This document shows positions 50,919 to 60,431 of a stretch of DNA of 64,000 bases, in pieces. How positions within the stretch are numbered: the first letter of the stretch is position 1; every line of letters starts with the position of its first letter. The translations under genes were made by a program, and so were the position numbers. The stretch comes from Nocardioides cavernaquae (GTDB lineage Bacteria > Actinomycetota > Actinomycetes > Propionibacteriales > Nocardioidaceae): NCBI RefSeq assembly GCF_003600895.1, contig NZ_QYRP01000002.1, forward strand, positions 62,001 through 126,000, given 5' to 3'. The notes beneath the pieces were generated by a model, which was not told the DNA's origin, did no database searches, and saw nothing but the letters and a program-made list of their open reading frames with translations.

Positions 50919-52972
50919 CCCAGCTCATCACCGCCGACCTGGTCCGGCTGGACGCCGACCTCGGGTCCGACAAGGAGAGCGTGATCCGCTCTCTCGCAGC
51001 CCTGGTCTCCGGCGCCGGCCGCACCGCCGACGTCGACGGCCTGGTGCGCGACGCACTCGCCCGGGAGGCGACCTCGCCGACCGGCCTGAAGGGTGGCATC
51101 GCGATCCCGCACTGCCGCACGGCCGCCGTTTCCGAGCCAACGCTCGCGTTCGCGCGGCTGTCCCCTCCGGTCGACTTCGGCGCCAAGGACGGCCCGGCCG
51201 ACATCGCGTTCCTGATCGCAGCACCCGAAGGTGGTGACGCGACGCACCTGACGATCCTCACCAAGCTGGCCCGCGCGCTCGTGAAGCCGGCGTTCACTGA
51301 CGGTCTGCGGTCCGCCAGCTCTGCCGAGGAGGTCGTCGCGCTCGTCGACGGCGTACTCAACCCGGAGCCGGCCGCAGCCCCCGCGCCCGCAAACGCCGCT
51401 CCCGAAGCCGCCGCTGCCCCGCGTCGCTCCCTCGTCGCGGTGACCGCCTGCCCGACCGGCATCGCCCACACCTACATGGCAGCCGAGGCCCTCCAGGCCG
51501 CCGCCGAGCTCGCCGGCGTGGACATCCACGTCGAGACCCAGGGGTCGGCGGGCTCGACGCCGCTGGCCGCCTCCACCATCGCCGCGGCGTCGGCGGTCAT
51601 CCTGGCCGCCGACGTCGGGGTCAGGGACAAGGGCCGCTTCGCCGGCCTCCCGGTTGTTGCCACGGGGGTGAAGCGCGCGGTCGACGCGGCCGACGCGCTG
51701 ATCGCCGAGGCACTGCGGTACGCCGATGACCCGGCCGCTCCGCGTGTTGCCGGCGGCTCTGCCACATCAGACGGAGCCGCCGGCAACCAATCCGGGGAAG
51801 CCACCGAGTCGTGGGGTGGGCGGATCCGCCGCGTCCTGATGACCGGTGTCTCCTACATGATCCCGTTCGTCGCCGCGGGTGGTCTGCTGATCGCGCTGTC
51901 GTTCCTGCTCGGTGGCTACGACATCACCAACGTCTTCGCCGACGTCGTCGCCAAGAACTCCCTCACGAATCTGCCTGACGTGAACGAGCTGGGCCTGGAG
52001 CACGTCCCGTTCGACTCGGGGCTGCTCGCCTATGTCGCCGCGATCCTGTTCATCGTCGGCAAGACCGCGTTCGCCTTCTTCGTGCCCGCGCTGTCCGGCT
52101 ACATCGCCTACGCGATCGCGGACCGCCCCGGCCTCGCTCCGGGCTTCATCGTCGGCGGTCTGGCCACCGACATCATGCAGTTCGGCACGCCGCAGACCGG
52201 GTTCATCGGCGCCATCGTCGGCGGCGTACTCGCTGGTCTCGTTGCCCACTGGATCGCTGGGCGGAAGGTGCCCACGTGGGCGCGCGGCCTGATGCCGGTC
52301 CTGGTCATCCCACTGTTCACCACGCTCGTGGTCGGCACCCTGATGCTGACCGTCCTCGGCACCCCCATCAGCGAGCTCATGACCTCGCTGCAGGACGGCC
52401 TCAAGGACATGAGCGGCTCGAACGCCATCGTGCTCGGCATCATCCTCGGTCTGATGATGGCCTTCGACATGGGCGGGCCGCTCAACAAGGTTGCCTACTC
52501 CTTCGCCGCAGCCGGCATCGGCGGCGCCTCCCTCGCCAGCGATGCACCCGAGCTGAAGATCATGGCTGCCGTGATGCTCGCCGGCATGGTTCCCCCGATC
52601 GCGCTGGCTCTCGCCACCGTGGTCCGTCCGGGCCTCTTCAGTCCCGCCGAGCGCGAGAACGGCAAGGCTGCCTGGCTGCTCGGTGCGTCGTTCATCACCG
52701 AGGGTGCGATCCCGTTCGCCGCAGCAGACCCGCTGCGCGTCATCCCCTCGATCATGCTCGGCAGTGCGGTCACGGGAGGCCTGGCCCAGGCGTTCGACGT
52801 CGCTCTCCGCGCCCCGCACGGCGGCATCTTCGTGCTCTTCGCCGTCGACGGGATCCCCGGGTTCGCGATCGCCCTGGTCGCCGGTGTCCTGGTCGCCGCC
52901 ACCTCGGTGGTCCTGCTCAAGTCGTTCACCCGCGGCAGCGACGCAGAGGTCCTGGAGACCGTCCCCGCCTGA
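50915..52972 (+). CDS. fruA: PTS fructose permease, EIIABC
   Basis: 685 residues in one chain. EIIA about 1-147 with phospho-His66 (GIAIPHCR); an Ala/Pro linker; EIIB about 172-270 with Cys179 (VTACPTGIAHTYMAAEAL); EIIC about 300-675 with many helices (GVSYMIPFVAAGGLLIALSFLLGG, LGIILGLMMAFDMGGPLNKVAY, GASFITEGAIPFAAADPLRVIP). It imports and phosphorylates fructose. The stop is the first of three in-frame TGA codons in a 9-bp tandem repeat (CCTGGCTGA). Confidence 0.97.
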   Translation: MTQLITADLVRLDADLGSDKESVIRSLAALVSGAGRTADVDGLVRDALAREATSPTGLKGGIAIPHCRTAAVSEPTLAFARLSPPVDFGAKDGPADIAFLIAAPEGGDATHLTILTKLARALVKPAFTDGLRSASSAEEVVALVDGVLNPEPAAAPAPANAAPEAAAAPRRSLVAVTACPTGIAHTYMAAEALQAAAELAGVDIHVETQGSAGSTPLAASTIAAASAVILAADVGVRDKGRFAGLPVVATGVKRAVDAADALIAEALRYADDPAAPRVAGGSATSDGAAGNQSGEATESWGGRIRRVLMTGVSYMIPFVAAGGLLIALSFLLGGYDITNVFADVVAKNSLTNLPDVNELGLEHVPFDSGLLAYVAAILFIVGKTAFAFFVPALSGYIAYAIADRPGLAPGFIVGGLATDIMQFGTPQTGFIGAIVGGVLAGLVAHWIAGRKVPTWARGLMPVLVIPLFTTLVVGTLMLTVLGTPISELMTSLQDGLKDMSGSNAIVLGIILGLMMAFDMGGPLNKVAYSFAAAGIGGASLASDAPELKIMAAVMLAGMVPPIALALATVVRPGLFSPAERENGKAAWLLGASFITEGAIPFAAADPLRVIPSIMLGSAVTGGLAQAFDVALRAPHGGIFVLFAVDGIPGFAIALVAGVLVAATSVVLLKSFTRGSDAEVLETVPA

Positions 52973-53025
52973 CCTGGCTGACCTGGCTGACCTGCCCGGT
53001 CCTGTCTCACCCCCTGTCGTTCCAC

Positions 53026-53057
53026 CGGTCGCCCGCCCTACGGTGGGCGGGCGACCG
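53026..53057 (+). terminator. hairpin between fruA and ptsH
   Basis: CGGTCGCCCGCCC (53026-53038) pairs perfectly with GGGCGGGCGACCG (53045-53057), 13 bp with a 6-nt loop, 54 nt after the fruA stop. The stem ends 25 nt before ptsH. It probably reduces read-through, uncoupling HPr from the fru operon or protecting processed ends. Confidence 0.75.
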
Positions 53058-53082
53058 CTCCCCCAGCACTCGAGGAGTCCTC

Positions 53083-53340
53083 ATGCCCGTTCTCACCGTT
53101 GTCGTCGGTTCCGCCGTCGGGCTGCACGCCCGCCCGGCCGGGATCATCGCGGACAAGGCCGACGACCTCGGCGTCGACGTCTTCATCGGCATCCCCGGTG
53201 ACGAGCCCGTCGACGCCAGCTCCGCGCTGATGATCATGACCCTGGGAGCCGGCAACGGCGACACCGTCGAGGTGTCCGGCGATGACGAGGCCGCGGTCTC
53301 CGCGATCGCGTCGCTGGTCGCCCAGGATCTCGACGCCTGA
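53083..53340 (+). CDS. ptsH: phosphocarrier protein HPr
   Basis: 85 residues from ATG 53083, with GAGGAG 5 nt upstream. It carries phosphate from enzyme I to FruA. The active site is SAVGLHARPAG (His15), and the regulatory Ser region reads VDASSALMIMTLGAGNGD. It completes the PTS chain within this locus (EI, HPr, EIIABC). Confidence 0.96.
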   Translation: MPVLTVVVGSAVGLHARPAGIIADKADDLGVDVFIGIPGDEPVDASSALMIMTLGAGNGDTVEVSGDDEAAVSAIASLVAQDLDA

Positions 53341-53355
53341 GCTCACCCGCGGCAT

Positions 53356-53425
53356 GTAACACGCTGTTACGAGCACTGACCGCACACAAATATCAGTGCT
53401 TCCAGTGCACCTAACAGCGTGTTAC
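53356..53425. terminator. nested dyad between convergent ptsH and ribF
   Basis: GTAACACGCTGTTA (53356-53369) is the exact reverse complement of 53412-53425, and each arm is itself nearly palindromic (GTAACA/TGTTAC). Inside lies a second dyad, AGCACTGA (53372-53379) with TCAGTGCT (53393-53400). The gap between the two stops holds nothing else. Confidence 0.65.
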
Positions 53426-53445
53426 TCGAGTGGCGCGGCGGCCGG

Positions 53446-54384
53446 TCAGTCGGCGAGGAGCTCGCGGGTGCGGCGTACGTCGTCGTGCATGGTCTCGACG
53501 AGCTTGTCGATGCCCTCGAACTTCACCATGCCGCGCAGGTGCTCGATGAAGGAGACCTCGACCTCGACCCCGTAGAGATCAAGGTCGGTGCGGTCGAGCA
53601 CGTAGGACTCGACGCGGCGCTCGCGCTCTCCGTCGAAGGTCGGGTTGGTGCCGACGCTGATCGCCGCCGGGAATGACTCGCCGGTGTCCAAGCGGGTCAG
53701 CCGGCCCGCGTAGACGCCGTCGGCGGGTGCTGCAGCGAGACCGGTCGTCGGCACGTTGGCAGTCGGGAAGCCGAGCTCACGTCCACGCTGGTCGCCCTTG
53801 ACGACGACGCCACGGACGACGAACGGCCGGCCCAGCGCCTCGGCGGCGCCGGCGACATCACCGGCGGCGAGGCAGTTGCGGACGTACGTCGAGGACCAGA
53901 CCTGCGGTCCACCGTCGAGCTGCACGGCATCGACGATGAAGTCGCGCTGCTCCCCCAGCTCGCGGAGGGTCTGGCAGTCACCGGCGGCCCGGTTGCCGAA
54001 GCGGAAGTTGGCACCCACCACGACACCGGCCGCATGCAGCGCATCGACGATGATCCGCTGCACGAACTCCTCGGGAGTCCACGCGGCGATCTCGCGCGAG
54101 AACGGGATCACCAGGACGTCCTGCACACCGGCAGCATCGAGCAGCGCGATGCGGTCCTCGATGGAGGTCAGCGTCGGGGGCGCGTGCTCGGGCCGGAGCA
54201 CCGCGATCGGGTGCGGGTCGAAGGTCACCGCCACCACATCGGAGACACCGAGCTCGGCCGCGACCTCGGCAGCACGTCGCACCACGTGCTGGTGCCCGAG
54301 GTGGACCCCGTCGAAGTTGCCGATGGTCACGACCGTGCGGGCCAGATCGGCCGGCACCTCAGTCACATCACGCCACACTCGCAC
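53446..54384 (-). CDS. ribF: bifunctional riboflavin kinase / FAD synthetase
   Basis: 312 residues from GTG 54384, 7 nt after GAGGCT. The N-terminal FAD synthetase has VVTIGNFDGVHLGHQHVV (nucleotidyltransferase HxGH) and GANFRFGNRAAGD. The C-terminal flavokinase has VVVKGDQRGRELGFPTANV and GVYAGRLTRLDTGESFPAAISVGTNPTF. It makes FMN and FAD from riboflavin. The family is about 310 residues. It is followed, in the usual actinobacterial order, by truB further up this strand. Confidence 0.96.
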   Translation of the reverse strand: MRVWRDVTEVPADLARTVVTIGNFDGVHLGHQHVVRRAAEVAAELGVSDVVAVTFDPHPIAVLRPEHAPPTLTSIEDRIALLDAAGVQDVLVIPFSREIAAWTPEEFVQRIIVDALHAAGVVVGANFRFGNRAAGDCQTLRELGEQRDFIVDAVQLDGGPQVWSSTYVRNCLAAGDVAGAAEALGRPFVVRGVVVKGDQRGRELGFPTANVPTTGLAAAPADGVYAGRLTRLDTGESFPAAISVGTNPTFDGERERRVESYVLDRTDLDLYGVEVEVSFIEHLRGMVKFEGIDKLVETMHDDVRRTRELLAD

Positions 54385-54391
54385 GCCGCAA

Positions 54392-54397
54392 AGCCTC
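54392..54397 (-). promoter_or_regulatory. -10 hexamer of leaderless promoter for ribF
   Basis: GAGGCT, 7-nt spacer, then the GTG at 54384; weak at position 1. Confidence 0.35.
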
Positions 54398-54427
54398 CCA
54401 CAGAAGATCGAACTCAGGAGCAGCTGG

Positions 54428-55345
54428 TCAGCCGGTGAAAACGGCCAGCGGGCGGGCCATCTCACCGGCCGGCTCGTAGAGCGCGAGGAATTCACCGTCG
54501 GGAGCGAACACCGCGGTCAGGGCATCCAGGGAAAGCGCAAGCTTGCGGCCGTAGCGGACCTCCTGCGCCTGCTCCGCGTCGAGCTCGTACGCCGGGAAGG
54601 CAGCGCGGGCTGCGTCCGCGATCGGCAACAGCTCGTAGTGCTCGTTGAGCTGGTCGATCGTGCGGGCGTGCTCGAGCGTGTAGGGACCGACCGCAGTGCG
54701 GCGGAGCGCCGTCAGGTGCCCGCCCACGCCGAGCGCAGCACCGAGGTCGCGAGCGATCGCCCGGATGTAGGTGCCGCTGGAGCAGCGCACCGAGACATCG
54801 ACGTCGATCAGGTCTGTTGTGTGAGTGCCTTCGAGCGTGGCGTTGTCTCCACTGGCGCTCACACGCGCCACGTCGTGCACGGTCAGCTCGTGGATCGTGA
54901 CCGGGCGCGCCTTGAGCTGGACGTCCTCGCCGTCACGGACACGGGCGTAGGCGCGCTTGCCGTCGACCTTGATCGCGGAGACCGCGGTCGGCACCTGCTC
55001 GATGTCGCCCACGAAAGCTGCCAGTGCTTCGCGGATGGCTTCCTCGGAGAGGTGACCCGCGGGGACAGTCGCCGTGACCTCACCCTCAGCGTCGTCGGTG
55101 TTCGTCGCGACGCCGAGCCGGATCGTCGCGTCGTACCCCTTCTCGGTGAGCATGAGGTGGCCGAGCAGCCGGGTGGCGCGGTCGACGCCCAGCACCAGCA
55201 CACCGGTCGCCATCGGGTCGAGCGTGCCGGCGTGGCCGACCTTGCGCGTGCCGGCCAGGCGGCGGACACGGGAGACCACGCCGTGCGAGGTGATGCCACC
55301 GGGCTTGTCGACGATGACCAGCCCGGGAGTGACAGGACCGCTCAC
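54428..55345 (-). CDS. truB: tRNA pseudouridine-55 synthase
   Basis: 305 residues from GTG 55345, which overlaps the rbfA stop as GTGA. Motifs: [40 protein letters not shown] (catalytic Asp) and [15 protein letters not shown]. It isomerises U55 in the T-loop of tRNAs. Coupling to rbfA groups RNA maturation functions. Confidence 0.97.
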   Translation of the reverse strand: MSGPVTPGLVIVDKPGGITSHGVVSRVRRLAGTRKVGHAGTLDPMATGVLVLGVDRATRLLGHLMLTEKGYDATIRLGVATNTDDAEGEVTATVPAGHLSEEAIREALAAFVGDIEQVPTAVSAIKVDGKRAYARVRDGEDVQLKARPVTIHELTVHDVARVSASGDNATLEGTHTTDLIDVDVSVRCSSGTYIRAIARDLGAALGVGGHLTALRRTAVGPYTLEHARTIDQLNEHYELLPIADAARAAFPAYELDAEQAQEVRYGRKLALSLDALTAVFAPDGEFLALYEPAGEMARPLAVFTG

Positions 55346-55800
55346 GCGTCCTCGTCGTCCTCGGTGGCCAGCTCGTCCTCGTCAGCCGCCTCGCGCGGCT
55401 TCTTGTAGGGGTCCGCGTCCGCGGCGTACGACGCGGCGGCACGCGCAGCGGCGACCTCCTCGTCGAGCGCCTTGGCCTTGGCCAGGACGTCCTCCAGCGC
55501 GCGGGCCGTCTCCGGCAGCGCGTCGTGGTGGAAGGTCAGCGTCGGGACGATGCGCATGCCGAGCTGCTTGGCGCACTCGGAGCGCAGCACGCCCTTGGCG
55601 GACTCGAGCGCCGCAGCGGTGGAGGCGAGGTCACCGTCGAGGACGGTGTAGAAGATCGTGGCCTGCTGGCCGTCGCCGGTGAGGCGGACGTCGGTGATCG
55701 TCACGAAGCCGAGACGCGGATCCTTGATCCGGCGCTCGAGCATCTCGGCGACGATGACCTTGATCCGGTCGGCGATCTTGCGGACGCGGGGGCTGGCCAT
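55342..55800 (-). CDS. rbfA: ribosome-binding factor A
   Basis: 152 residues from ATG 55800, with AGGAG 5 nt upstream. Core: [37 protein letters not shown] and [24 protein letters not shown]. The tail is long and acidic ([13 protein letters not shown]). It assists 30S subunit maturation near the 16S 5' end. A hairpin separates it from infB, so it may have its own promoter despite the usual infB-rbfA order. Confidence 0.96.
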   Translation of the reverse strand: MASPRVRKIADRIKVIVAEMLERRIKDPRLGFVTITDVRLTGDGQQATIFYTVLDGDLASTAAALESAKGVLRSECAKQLGMRIVPTLTFHHDALPETARALEDVLAKAKALDEEVAAARAAASYAADADPYKKPREAADEDELATEDDEDA

Positions 55801-55866
55801 GTGAGCTCCTGTAGGTCGAACGTGCGGGAGCGCTTCGCGCCTCGCGGGATTGAGTCTAGATGCGCC

Positions 55867-55900
55867 ACGGGCGAGACCGGCCGGAGCCGGTCCCGCCCGT
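55867..55900 (-). terminator. hairpin between infB and rbfA
   Basis: ACGGGCGAGACCGG (55867-55880) pairs with CCGGTCCCGCCCGT (55887-55900), 14 bp with one A-C mismatch and a 6-nt loop, 23 nt after the infB stop. No U-run. Probably partial termination or an RNA end stabiliser. Confidence 0.65.
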
Positions 55901-55922
55901 AGCGGTGAAGCAACTGCTTGTG

Positions 55923-58823
55923 TCAGCCGCGCGGGATCTCGCGCAGCTCGAAGGCCTCGACGATGTCGCCTTCCTTGATGTCCTGGAAGTTCTTGAGCAC
56001 GAGACCGCACTCGAAACCTTCCCGGACCTCCGACGCGTCGTCCTTCTCCCGCTTGAGCGAGGCGAGGTCGAGGTTGTCGGCGATGATCTTGCTGTCGCGG
56101 AGGATGCGCACCTTGGCGTTGCGGCGGATGAGGCCGTTGGTGACCATGCAGCCTGCGATGTTGCCGATCTTGGACGAGCGGAAGATCGCACGGATCTCCG
56201 CCTGACCAAGGGTGGCCTCTTCGTAGACCGGCTTGAGCATGCCCTTGAGGGCCGCCTCGATCTCCTCGATGGCCTGGTAGATGACGCTGTAGTAGCGGAT
56301 CTCCACGCCTTCCTTGTCGGCCATCTGGCCCGCCTTGCCCTGGGGCCGGACGTTGAAGCCGATGATGATCGCGTCGGAGGCAGCAGCCAGGTCGACGTTG
56401 GTCTCGGTGATCGCACCGACACCGCGGTCGATGACCCGCAGGCTGACCTCGTCGCCGACGTCGATCTGCGCGAGGGCGTCCTCGAGAGCCTCGACGGAAC
56501 CGGACACATCGCCCTTGAGGATGAGGTTGAGCTCCTGGCTCTCGCCCTTCTCCATGGAGGCCATGAAGTCCTCGAGGGTGCGACGGACGCGACGCTTGGC
56601 CTGCATGGCCGCACGCTCACGCGCTTCGCGCTTCTCGGCGATCTGACGAGCCATGCGGTCGTCGTCGACCACGATGAAGCTCGAGCCGGCGCCCGGGACT
56701 GCGGTGAGACCGAGGACCATGGCGGGGCGCGACGGGTCAGCGACCTCGATCGTGTCGCCGTGCTCGTCGAGCATCGCGCGGACACGGCCGTAGGCCGGGC
56801 CGGCGACGATCGAGTCGCCCACGCGCAGCGTGCCGCGCTGGACCAGCACCGTGGCAACCGGACCGCGACCGCGGTCGAGGTGGCCTTCGATGACCAGGCC
56901 CTGGGCGTCCTGCGACGGGTTGGCGCGCAGGTCGAGCGACGCGTCGGCGGTGAGCACGACGGCCTCGAGCAGCTTGTCCAGGTTGAGGCCGGACTTCGCG
57001 GAGACGTCGACGAACATCGCGTCGCCGCCGTACTCCTCGGGGACCAGGCCGTACTCGGTCAGCTGACCGCGGACCTTGACCGTGTCGGCCTCGGGCTTGT
57101 CGATCTTGTTGACCGCGACGACGATCGGGACGCCGGCGGCCTTGGCGTGGTTGAGCGCCTCGACCGTCTGCGGCATGACGCCGTCGTCCGCCGCGACCAC
57201 GAGGATCGCGATGTCGGTCGCCTGGGCACCACGGGCACGCATCGAGGTGAAGGCCTCGTGACCCGGGGTGTCGATGAAGGTGATGCGACGCTCGTTGCCG
57301 TCGACCTCGGTCGTGACCTGGTAGGCACCGATGTGCTGCGTGATGCCGCCAGCCTCGCCAGCGACGACGTTGGCGTTGCGGAGCGCGTCGAGGAGCTTCG
57401 TCTTACCGTGGTCGACGTGACCCATGACAGTCACGACCGGCGGACGCACGACGAGATCGCTCTCGTCGCCCTCGTCCTCACCGAACTCGATGTCGAAGGA
57501 CTCGAGCAGCTCGCGGTCCTCGTCCTCCGGGGACACGACCTGGACGATGTAGTTGAGCTCCTCGCCGAGCAGCTCCAGCGTCTCGTCGTTGACCGACTCG
57601 GTCGCCGTGACCATCTCGCCCAGGCCGAAGAGCATCTGCACCAGCGAAGCGGCGTCGACGTTGATCTTCTCGGCGAAGTCGGTCAGCGACGCGCCGCGGG
57701 CCAGGCGCACGGTCTCGCCGTCACCCTTGCGGACGCGCATGCCACCGATCGTCGGGGCCTGCATGTTGTCGAATTCCTGGCGCTTCGCCCGCTTGGACTT
57801 GCGACCACGACGCGACGGACCGCCTGCGCGGCCGAAGGCACCCTGGGTCTGGCCACGGCCACCCGGACCACCCGGACGGCCACCGGGGCCACCCGAACGC
57901 GGCGGGCCACTGGCGAAGCCGCCGGGAGCGCCACCGGGACGACCCGGAGCACCGGCACCTGCGCCACCCGGGCCACCACGGCCCGGAGCACCGCCGGGGC
58001 CACCGCGACCGGGAGCACCGCCCGGGCCACCACGGCCCGGAGCGCCGCCGGGGCCACCGCGACCGGGGCCGCCGGGACCGGCGGGACGGTTGTTGCCGAA
58101 CGCCGAGGGGGACTTGGGCATCATCGCCGGGTTGGGGCGCGGCATGCCGGGACGCGGAGCGCCACCAGCAGCCGGCGGACGCGGCGGACGCTGGTCGCCA
58201 CCGGCGGTCTGCGAAGGACCACGGTCGGCGGGACGCTCAGTGTCGGCACGCGGGGCCGGGGCGGGGCGACGGCCCATGCCCTGGCTCGGAGCGAAGGGGT
58301 TGTTGCCGGGACGCGGAGCACCGGGACGGGCACCCGGGCGTGCACCCGGGGTGGCCGACGGCGCGGACGCGGCAGGCTTCGGCGCAGCGGGACCCGGACG
58401 GGGACCCGAGGAAGCAGCCGGGGCCTCAGCGGCGGCGGGCGCCTCCGGAGCAGCCGGCGCAGCCGGGGCTGCCGGAGCGGCGGGCGCCTCGACAACGGGT
58501 GCGGCCGGGGCCTCGACCGGAGCGGCGGGGGCCTCGGGTGCCGGAGCGGCCTTCGGGCCGGGACGCGGACCCGGACGGTTGCCGCCCGGTGCCTTGGGCG
58601 CCGACGGAGCGGCCGCGGGGGCAGCGCTGTCGGAGGAAGGGGAAGCGGCGCCGGCGGCCTTGAGCTCATCGCCGAACTGCTTCTTGAAACGCATCGCGAC
58701 GGGGGGTTCCACCGTCGAGGACGCAGACTTGACGAACTCGCCCATCTCCTTCAGCTTCTCGAGAACGAACTTGCTCTCGACGCCGAATTCCTTGGCGAGT
58801 TCATGGACGCGGGGCTTGGCCAC
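55923..58823 (-). CDS. infB: translation initiation factor IF-2
   Basis: 966 residues from GTG 58823. The N-domain ([22 protein letters not shown]) is followed by a roughly 280-residue Ala/Pro/Gly-rich disordered region with GRGGPGGAP repeats, then a basic stretch [12 protein letters not shown]. The GTPase begins [19 protein letters not shown] (G1), with [10 protein letters not shown] (G3) and VAVNKIDKP (G4), then the C-domains binding initiator tRNA. It delivers fMet-tRNA to the ribosome. The length is typical of actinobacterial IF-2. Confidence 0.98.
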   Translation of the reverse strand: MAKPRVHELAKEFGVESKFVLEKLKEMGEFVKSASSTVEPPVAMRFKKQFGDELKAAGAASPSSDSAAPAAAPSAPKAPGGNRPGPRPGPKAAPAPEAPAAPVEAPAAPVVEAPAAPAAPAAPAAPEAPAAAEAPAASSGPRPGPAAPKPAASAPSATPGARPGARPGAPRPGNNPFAPSQGMGRRPAPAPRADTERPADRGPSQTAGGDQRPPRPPAAGGAPRPGMPRPNPAMMPKSPSAFGNNRPAGPGGPGRGGPGGAPGRGGPGGAPGRGGPGGAPGRGGPGGAGAGAPGRPGGAPGGFASGPPRSGGPGGRPGGPGGRGQTQGAFGRAGGPSRRGRKSKRAKRQEFDNMQAPTIGGMRVRKGDGETVRLARGASLTDFAEKINVDAASLVQMLFGLGEMVTATESVNDETLELLGEELNYIVQVVSPEDEDRELLESFDIEFGEDEGDESDLVVRPPVVTVMGHVDHGKTKLLDALRNANVVAGEAGGITQHIGAYQVTTEVDGNERRITFIDTPGHEAFTSMRARGAQATDIAILVVAADDGVMPQTVEALNHAKAAGVPIVVAVNKIDKPEADTVKVRGQLTEYGLVPEEYGGDAMFVDVSAKSGLNLDKLLEAVVLTADASLDLRANPSQDAQGLVIEGHLDRGRGPVATVLVQRGTLRVGDSIVAGPAYGRVRAMLDEHGDTIEVADPSRPAMVLGLTAVPGAGSSFIVVDDDRMARQIAEKREARERAAMQAKRRVRRTLEDFMASMEKGESQELNLILKGDVSGSVEALEDALAQIDVGDEVSLRVIDRGVGAITETNVDLAAASDAIIIGFNVRPQGKAGQMADKEGVEIRYYSVIYQAIEEIEAALKGMLKPVYEEATLGQAEIRAIFRSSKIGNIAGCMVTNGLIRRNAKVRILRDSKIIADNLDLASLKREKDDASEVREGFECGLVLKNFQDIKEGDIVEAFELREIPRG

Positions 58824-58964
58824 GGGGTTGTTGACTCCTTCTGGCCCGGCCCCAGGTCAGGGGTGATCGGACCGTTAGCGGTTGTGCATGCTCATCGGAA
58901 AGAACTCATCGAGGGCTCATGAGCTGCTGCTCCAGTTCCAGTCGATTGATCACGGTCAGTTACT

Positions 58965-59267
58965 TCATTGCTGCTGTGCGAGCCAGTCCCCCACCGGCGC
59001 ACTGTCCAGCCCCTGCCCGAGCTTGAGTGCTCGTGCGAAGGCTCGGCGGCGCACCGCGAGTTCGTAACAGGCGAGCGTGGGGTGCAGATGCGCTCCCCTG
59101 CCCGCTGCGGTCCGCGCGAGATCCGGGACGACGGCCGGTCGGCCTTCGCTGTCGGTGCCCGCGACGATCCTCATCAGCTCGCTGCGAGCGGCCCGCTCCT
59201 TGCATCCGATGCACGTCCGGACAGGCTGAACCGCCGTCTGTGCAGGGGAATTGAGTTTGCGAACCAC
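58965..59267 (-). CDS. ylxR: YlxR family RNA-binding protein (DUF448)
   Basis: About 100 residues from GTG 59267 (a TTG at 59270 adds one). YlxR signature RTCIGCKERAARSELMRIV then GRGAHLHPTLACYELAVRRRAFARAL. In bacteria it sits between nusA and infB; it binds RNA and has been linked to RNase P and transcription control. No clear Shine-Dalgarno is seen. The gap to infB (58824-58964) shows no clear element. Confidence 0.93.
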   Translation of the reverse strand: MVRKLNSPAQTAVQPVRTCIGCKERAARSELMRIVAGTDSEGRPAVVPDLARTAAGRGAHLHPTLACYELAVRRRAFARALKLGQGLDSAPVGDWLAQQQ

Positions 59268-59351
59268 CAAGGGATGACTCTACCCCCACGGCGCACACAG
59301 GGACGAACCGACGTACGCCGCAGCGCCCGCCCGGCGAGACCCGCTGATGTT

Positions 59352-59388
59352 GTGTGACTGACGTGCATCCATTGCACGCCAGTCACAC
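59352..59388. repeat. inverted repeat in the nusA-ylxR gap
   Basis: GTGTGACTGACGTGCA (59352-59367) pairs with 59373-59388 with one mismatch and a 5-nt loop. It lies between the terminator after nusA and the ylxR start. Confidence 0.6.
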
Positions 59389-59409
59389 CAGATCCACCCA
59401 GAACGACAG

Positions 59410-59442
59410 AAGGGCCCTGCCCGCAGTGGACAGGACCCTTCG
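59410..59442 (-). terminator. terminator after nusA
   Basis: GAAGGGCCCTGCCC (59410-59423) pairs with GGACAGGACCCTTC (59429-59442) with two G-U pairs, 11 nt past the nusA stop, followed on the minus strand by TGTCGTTCTGG. Probably an attenuator between nusA and ylxR-infB. Confidence 0.75.
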
Positions 59443-59453
59443 GAAGCTCTGAC

Positions 59454-60431
59454 TCAGGCCTCGACCGGGGCCTCGTCGGAGCGGATGTCGATGCGCCAGC
59501 CGGTCAGGCGCGCGGCGAGGCGGGCGTTCTGGCCCTCCTTGCCGATCGCCAGCGACAGCTGGAAGTCGGGGACGATCACGCGGGCCGAGCGGGCGGCCAG
59601 GTCGATGATCTCGACCGAGGAGACGCGCGCCGGCGACAGTGCGTGGGCGACCATCTCGGCCGGGTCCTCCGACCAGTCGACGATGTCGATCTTCTCGCCG
59701 TGCAGCTCGGACATGATGTTGCGGACGCGGCTGCCCATGGGGCCGATGCAGGCACCCTTGGCGTTGACGCCGGGGATCGTCGAGTGGACGGCGATCTTGG
59801 TGCGGTGGCCGGCCTCGCGGGCGATCGCCGCGATCTCGACGGTGCCGTCGGCGATCTCGGGGACCTCGAGCGCGAAGAGCTTCTTGACCAGGCTCGGGTG
59901 GGTGCGGGACAGGGTGATCTGCGGACCGCGCATGCCCTTGCGGACCGAGACGACGAGCGCCTTGATCCGGCTGCCGTGCTCGTACTTCTCGCCCGGGACG
60001 CGCTCGCCGAGCGGGATGATCGCCTCGAGCTTGCCGATGTCGACCATCACGTCGTCAGGGTTGCGGCCCTGCTGGATGACACCGGAGATGATGTCGCCCT
60101 CACGGCCGGCGAACTCACCGAAGGTGATGTCGTCCTGCGCGTCACGCAGGCGCTGCAGCATGATCTGCTTCGCGGTCGTCGCGGCGATGCGTCCGAAGTC
60201 GGCGGGAGTGTCGTCGAACTCCTCCGACGCGACGCCGTCCTCGTCGACCTCACGAACCAGGACGCTCACGTGCCCGCTCTTGCGGTCGAGAACGACGCGC
60301 GCGCGGGACTGGGCGCCCGGGGTCTTGTGGTACGCCGTGAGCAGGGCCTGCTCAATGGCGTCCGCGAGCACGTCGAAGGAGATTTCCTTCTCGCGCTCCA
60401 GCATCCTCAGGATGCTCAGGTCGATGTCCAT
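59454..60431 (-). CDS. nusA: transcription termination/antitermination factor NusA
   Basis: 325 residues, the short actinobacterial form without the C-terminal acidic repeats. N-domain [31 protein letters not shown]1 ([24 protein letters not shown]), KH1 and KH2 ([55 protein letters not shown]). It binds RNA polymerase and modulates pausing and termination. The stop of rimP overlaps its ATG. Confidence 0.97.
   Translation of the reverse strand: MDIDLSILRMLEREKEISFDVLADAIEQALLTAYHKTPGAQSRARVVLDRKSGHVSVLVREVDEDGVASEEFDDTPADFGRIAATTAKQIMLQRLRDAQDDITFGEFAGREGDIISGVIQQGRNPDDVMVDIGKLEAIIPLGERVPGEKYEHGSRIKALVVSVRKGMRGPQITLSRTHPSLVKKLFALEVPEIADGTVEIAAIAREAGHRTKIAVHSTIPGVNAKGACIGPMGSRVRNIMSELHGEKIDIVDWSEDPAEMVAHALSPARVSSVEIIDLAARSARVIVPDFQLSLAIGKEGQNARLAARLTGWRIDIRSDEAPVEA

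Noticed and set aside
55860..58922. 1020-aa open frame antisense to infB
   Set aside because: It mirrors the infB codon pattern, has biased Arg/Asp/Val composition, and IF-2 on the other strand is unmistakable. A GC-rich shadow frame.
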